Of a stretch of 20,413 bases of DNA, positions 13,923 through 20,413 are shown in pieces (the stretch's first letter is position 1; each line of letters starts with the position of its first letter). The position numbers and the translations under genes are program-made. The notes under the pieces are model-generated. The model did no database searches. It was not told the origin of the DNA and saw only the letters and a list, made by a program, of their open reading frames with translations. The DNA is from Hypsibius dujardini (Eukaryota > Tardigrada > Eutardigrada > Parachela > Hypsibiidae). The stretch covers positions 1 to 20,413 of the forward strand of contig LRSR01012708.1 in assembly GCA_001579985.1 (NCBI GenBank). Reading direction: 5' to 3'.

Positions 13923-14340
13923 GGTCAGAGTCCGTGTCCGATCGCCAGAAAGCCAATAGAAACGGGTAAACTCCGCCCCCTTTGCCAGAATGGCACATCT
14001 AAACGGCACAACACGGAAGGCGCTCAGTCGCATCTTACTCCTTACATCATCCGAGAGACTGTAACACGTGATATCTGAGCCCTACATAGACTCCCACTTG
14101 TCACGTGTTAATAGATTTTATTTAGAAACATAAACATGCTGTCGGGTCGGGTGGCTCGAACTTAAGCCACTTCAGCGGCTAGACTGCATTGCTCGGTACG
14201 TGTAGGAGGAGCGCCTATGCGGTTCCGATACCGCAGTAACAGTATAGAGCAAGGAAAACAGCGTTCTGGCCACACGCGTACTTCATCTCAAAATAGCATC
14301 TGACCACCATCACCCTTGCCCACATTAGTCTACAGCAAGT
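13923..14340. other. Unassigned intergenic sequence
   Basis: No gene is seen. There is a 10-bp inverted repeat (14062-14071 / 14101-14110, both with CACGTG) and a small hairpin with GTGGCT / AGCCAC arms (14151-14170). Neither folds into a tRNA. Confidence 0.4.
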
Positions 14341-14482
14341 TATCACGTGACCATTCTCCTCATTTTGACACGCATTGAAAGCATGCGGTTCGTCTTCATC
14401 AGTCAGTCAGTCCTCTCCTCTCGACGTCATCAGCTAAAAATCGTCAAGTCCTCTATTTTCGTTTTCGCTCTGCCGTTTTTGT

Positions 14483-14490
14483 TATATAAA
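14483..14490 (+). promoter_or_regulatory. Candidate TATA box (TATATAAA) for the kinase gene
   Basis: A consensus TATATAAA lies on the sense strand upstream of two putative noncoding exons of the kinase gene. Transcription would start near 14510-14520. No experimental support. Confidence 0.35.
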
Positions 14491-14590
14491 CCTGGCAACC
14501 TGCGCGACGTGCCAATACGATTTGTAGCGGCCTTTATTATCATCATCATCTGCAGCACACAAGTTTCCCCTGCAGCCATCTGCTACAAAG

Positions 14591-14780
14591 GGCACACACA
14601 CACACACACAAGCAGACACGCACACGCACACAGGCAGACACTGCACACACACTGCACAGAGGCAGACACTGCACACGCACACCCACAGGCAGACACTGCA
14701 CACACACTGCACACAGGCAGACACTGCACCTACACTGCACAAAGGCAGAGGTGGAAGCAGAAGCAGAAGCAGAAGCAGTC
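14591..14780 (+). repeat. CA-rich 28-nt tandem repeat and GAAGCA hexamer repeat
   Basis: (CA)n at 14593-14610 is followed by about five copies of a 26-29 nt unit beginning aggcagacactgcac (14632, 14660, 14686, 14715, 14743), then four GAAGCA hexamers. Confidence 0.88.
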
Positions 14781-14904
14781 TCGCTTGTTTGTTTCTTGGG
14801 GAAGGTAAAAAGAAAGCCGTTTTCTTCCCCTTTTATCCTTCGTTTTCTTATACTTTTTTTTCTGCATAATTTATCTGATCTTTCCGGATTTTCTCATCTC
14901 GCAG

Positions 14905-14953
14905 GGGTGAGGGCTGTGCAATTGCGAAGGTGTTGCAGCGAATTCAGGACGAG
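14905..14953 (+). other. Possible noncoding exon of the kinase gene
   Basis: A good acceptor (ttttctcatctcgcag ending 14904) and a strong donor (GACGAG|GTGAGTGAG) bracket 49 nt. A plausible preceding exon would end AAG|GTAAAA at 14804. Joined to the coding exon at 16939 the frame stays open, so an N-terminal extension cannot be excluded. Confidence 0.35.
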
Positions 14954-14959
14954 GTGAGT

Positions 14960-15170
14960 GAGTGATCTGCTGAAATATTTATTTATTATTATTTAAAAGC
15001 TAAATAAAAGCGGCTTTGATTTTAAATAAAATTTGTATATTATTTAATTTAAATTTAAACGCGTTGTTTAAACAAAACTGGCGTGATCGCGAACTGATTG
15101 CCAGTTATCCTTGACCTTATTGCGAAATAATGGCGCCGTGCGGTGAGAAAACGGCTTTGAACCCTCCCAC
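14960..15170. other. AT-rich spacer
   Basis: A strongly AT-rich stretch (about 14970-15062) contains several AATAAA/TTTAAA words. No coding sequence is seen. It probably lies in the first intron of the kinase gene. Confidence 0.4.
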
Positions 15171-15173
15171 AGG

Positions 15174-15640
15174 GTGTTTGGTTGGTTAAAGCATACATTT
15201 AAAGGTTAAAAAAGTGCGGTGGAGGTGGTTTTGCAGCGGCATGAAAACCCAGCAAGAGTTTTTTTGGGAAGTGAGGAATTTTGTGGAAGTTATGTGTGTT
15301 TGATTGGTTGATTGATTGATTGGTCGTGATTTGATGGCTTTCCGATTATTTCATGATTTGAGGCGATTGTTGAAGTTAATCACCGTGCAGGCTGTTTGGT
15401 TGGTTAGAGCATACATTTAAAGATTGAAAAAGTGCGGTGGAGGTAGTTTTGCAGCAGCATGCAAACCCAGCAAGAGGTTTTTTGGGAAGTGAGGAATTTT
15501 GTGGAAGTTATGTGTGTTTGACCGGTTGATTGATTGATTGGTCGTGATCTGACTACTTTTCCGATTATTCCGTAATTTGAGGCGATTGAAGTTAACCCCC
15601 GTTCAGGTGCTTTAGTTGGTTAGATTAACTATTAAAAGGG
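15174..15640 (+). repeat. About 217-bp tandem duplication plus a decayed third copy
   Basis: Copies begin tgtttggttggttaaagcat (about 15175) and tgtttggttggttagagcat (about 15393). They stay closely similar across their length, including an internal GATT stretch. A degenerate third copy starts near 15608. Noncoding. Confidence 0.92.
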
Positions 15641-15720
15641 TTGAACAACTGCGAGGATATGGGTTTTCGAACGCACGAAAAGGTTGTCGGAGCTCGATTG
15701 CAGTGAGGGAATTCTGAAGG

Positions 15721-15905
15721 TTGATTGTGTGTTCGATTGCTTGATTGTTTGATTGAGTGGTTGATTGATCGCTTGATTGGTTACTTGTTTGGTCGCTTGA
15801 TTGGTTACTTGTTTGGTCGCTTGTTTGGTTGCTTGATTGGTCGCTTGATTGGTTGCTTGATTGGTCGCTTGATTGATCGCTTGATTGGTTACTTGGTTTA
15901 TTTGA
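15721..15905 (+). repeat. 24-nt GATT-derived repeat
   Basis: Units of the form cgcttgattggttacttgtt with GCTT and GGTC variants form a sense-strand open frame of hydrophobic LIGYLFGR-type repeats. The frame is a by-product of the repeat, not a recognisable protein. Confidence 0.85.
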
Positions 15906-16114
15906 CGGTTGACCTTACTATGATGGGATTATCCCAGGGGATCGTATAGAGATTGGCGAAAGTGGATCGGACTTTTAACATTTAAAACACGATTTTAAAC
16001 CAAGTATCTTAATATTTAAAGTAAATTCAAGGATTTTAAATGAAAATGTGCTTTTTGTTAAGCACTTAACACTTGATGTCTGTTTGGCACTTGATTGATT
16101 GATTGATTGATTGA

Positions 16115-16480
16115 GTGTTTCTTGTACATGTATTAGCTATTCGCACGATTCTCCTCCCATTCACTGCTGTTTCAATAAGCATTAACAGCGTTCATTTGGC
16201 TTCACCCGCACGCCAGAACGCGTGTGCCGGATGTGAAAGTCCCCCCGGTTGTTTTCGAGGACGGCGTCTGCTTCGTCGAGGCGACCTCCCTCCTCGACGT
16301 GTTTCGTCTATAATGCGTGGCATAACTTACGTCAGTGTTCAACCGGCGGTTATCACAAAGACGAAATTGCCACCTTGCAGCGATTTTTCGCTGAACGAAC
16401 GAATAAACATTCTGCGTAATACCGCCCGGGAAGGGCGAAACGTCATCCGATTATCAGCTGATTGATGCTTTGGCCAGTCA
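16115..16480. other. Unassigned unique sequence upstream of the kinase coding start
   Basis: A non-repetitive stretch has an open forward frame without a recognisable family. It holds a hairpin with 8-bp arms (CGTCGAGG 16274-16281 / CCTCGACG 16292-16299). It could be an alternative first exon, a regulatory element or an old insertion. Confidence 0.3.
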
Positions 16481-16497
16481 AGTGCAGTGTTTCAGTT

Positions 16498-16830
16498 TGA
16501 TCAATCAATCAACCGCTCGCCTATCAGTGTTCAAGTCAGTCAATCAACCGATCAATCAACTAATCAATCGACGATCGGCCCATCAGTGTTCAAGTCAGTC
16601 AATCAACCGATCAATCAACCAATCAATCGACGATTAGCCCATCAGTGTTAAAGTCAGTCAATCAACCGATCAATCGACGATTGGCCCATCAGTGTTCAAG
16701 TCAGTCAATCAAATGATCAATCAACCAATCAATCGACGATCGGCCCATCAGTGTTCAAGTCAGTCAATCAACCAATCAATCGACGATTGGCCCATCAGTG
16801 TTCAAGTCAGTCAATCAACCAATGAATCAA
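16498..16830 (+). repeat. 59/47-nt tandem array of AATC type
   Basis: Six copies of tcagtgttcaagtcagtcaa followed by AATC words begin at 16524, 16583, 16642, 16689, 16748 and 16795. Steps are 59, 59, 47, 59 and 47; the short form lacks a 12-nt segment. The GATT family is here on the opposite strand from the coding introns. Confidence 0.93.
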
Positions 16831-16850
16831 CTAACGGGGAAGTGGGGATT

Positions 16851-16888
16851 GGATTGATTGATTGATCGGTCGCTTGATTGTTGATTGA
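16851..16888 (+). repeat. Short GATT repeat before the first coding exon of HIPK
   Basis: GATT units with GATC and GCTT variants lie about 50 nt upstream of the acceptor at 16938. Confidence 0.8.
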
Positions 16889-16900
16889 ATGCGCATCTAA

Positions 16901-20301
<3,401 letters not shown>

Positions 20302-20356
20302 GTGAGAAATGACCAGGCTCATAGACAATGCACGCTTCCTTGCCCGCGTTCTGGCC

Positions 20357-20413
20357 GTGCCTGTCTGCCTGTCTGTCTACTTGTCTGTCTGTCTGTCTGT
20401 TTGTCTGCCTGTG
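20357..20413 (+). repeat. TCTG/CCTG array at the window edge (HIPK intron 6)
   Basis: A sense-strand TCTG/CCTG run begins about 55 nt after the donor at 20302 and continues past the window end. Confidence 0.9.

Noticed and set aside
14140-14250. tRNA-like TTCGA words and small hairpins
   Set aside because: The stems needed for acceptor, D and T arms cannot be formed around them.
14347-14808. 153-codon forward frame with a hydrophobic start and a His/Thr-rich tail
   Set aside because: The tail is only CA repeats, the start has no support, and its end runs into a probable splice donor. It is more likely 5'UTR and promoter sequence.
15725-15949. Hydrophobic 74-codon frame resembling a membrane protein
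   Set aside because: It is wholly made of a 24-nt GATT-derived repeat; membrane-like residues arise from the T-rich composition.
16498-16830. 59/47-nt periodic repeat as a CRISPR array
   Set aside because: Both repeat and spacer positions are conserved between copies, so it is a simple tandem array in a eukaryotic genome.

Overview
This window is from an animal nuclear genome. It carries spliced GT-AG genes (one GC-AG intron) with GC-rich exons and low-complexity introns. Two conserved metazoan genes lie head to tail on the + strand: a cohesin loader of the NIPBL/Nipped-B/SCC2 family (complete CDS, 15 exons, about 1481-10300, 1958 aa) and a homeodomain-interacting protein kinase of the HIPK family (5' part, six coding exons 16991-20301, 788 aa so far, running off the right edge). 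Between them is a small single-exon gene for a secreted cysteine-rich protein (11125-11508, 127 aa) whose cysteine pattern resembles small arthropod secreted proteins. Very short introns (65-112 nt) next to repeat-swollen ones suggest an invertebrate, probably an ecdysozoan such as an arthropod or tardigrade. The species cannot be fixed from the sequence.

Layout. 1-1480: upstream region and a probable 5'UTR intron of the cohesin loader, filled with GATT repeats. 1481-10300: the cohesin loader; exons were placed by reading frame, splice sites and agreement with recalled vertebrate NIPBL. 10301-11124: 3' flank with a CAGA array. 11125-11682: secreted-protein gene with a polyadenylation signal. 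11700-14340: gene-free ground packed with repeat structures: a 27-nt E-box array, a small inverted-repeat element between 75-bp direct repeats, a possible hAT-like relic, an inverted-repeat element holding five 85-bp tandem copies, and a 125-bp foldback element. 14340-16990: probable promoter and 5'UTR exons of the kinase with several tandem arrays. 16991-20413: kinase gene.

The most striking feature is intron content. Almost every intron longer than about 150 nt in both genes is built around one of two tetranucleotide families, CAGA/TCTG or GATT/AATC, while the introns of 65-112 nt lack them. CAGA arrays have no stop codon in any frame, and one of them (NIPBL intron 8) is a 3n-length GC-AG intron, open in frame, flanked by an 8-bp duplication. 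The two large genes are not known to share a pathway: one loads cohesin on chromatin, the other is a nuclear kinase that regulates transcription. Their adjacency looks incidental.
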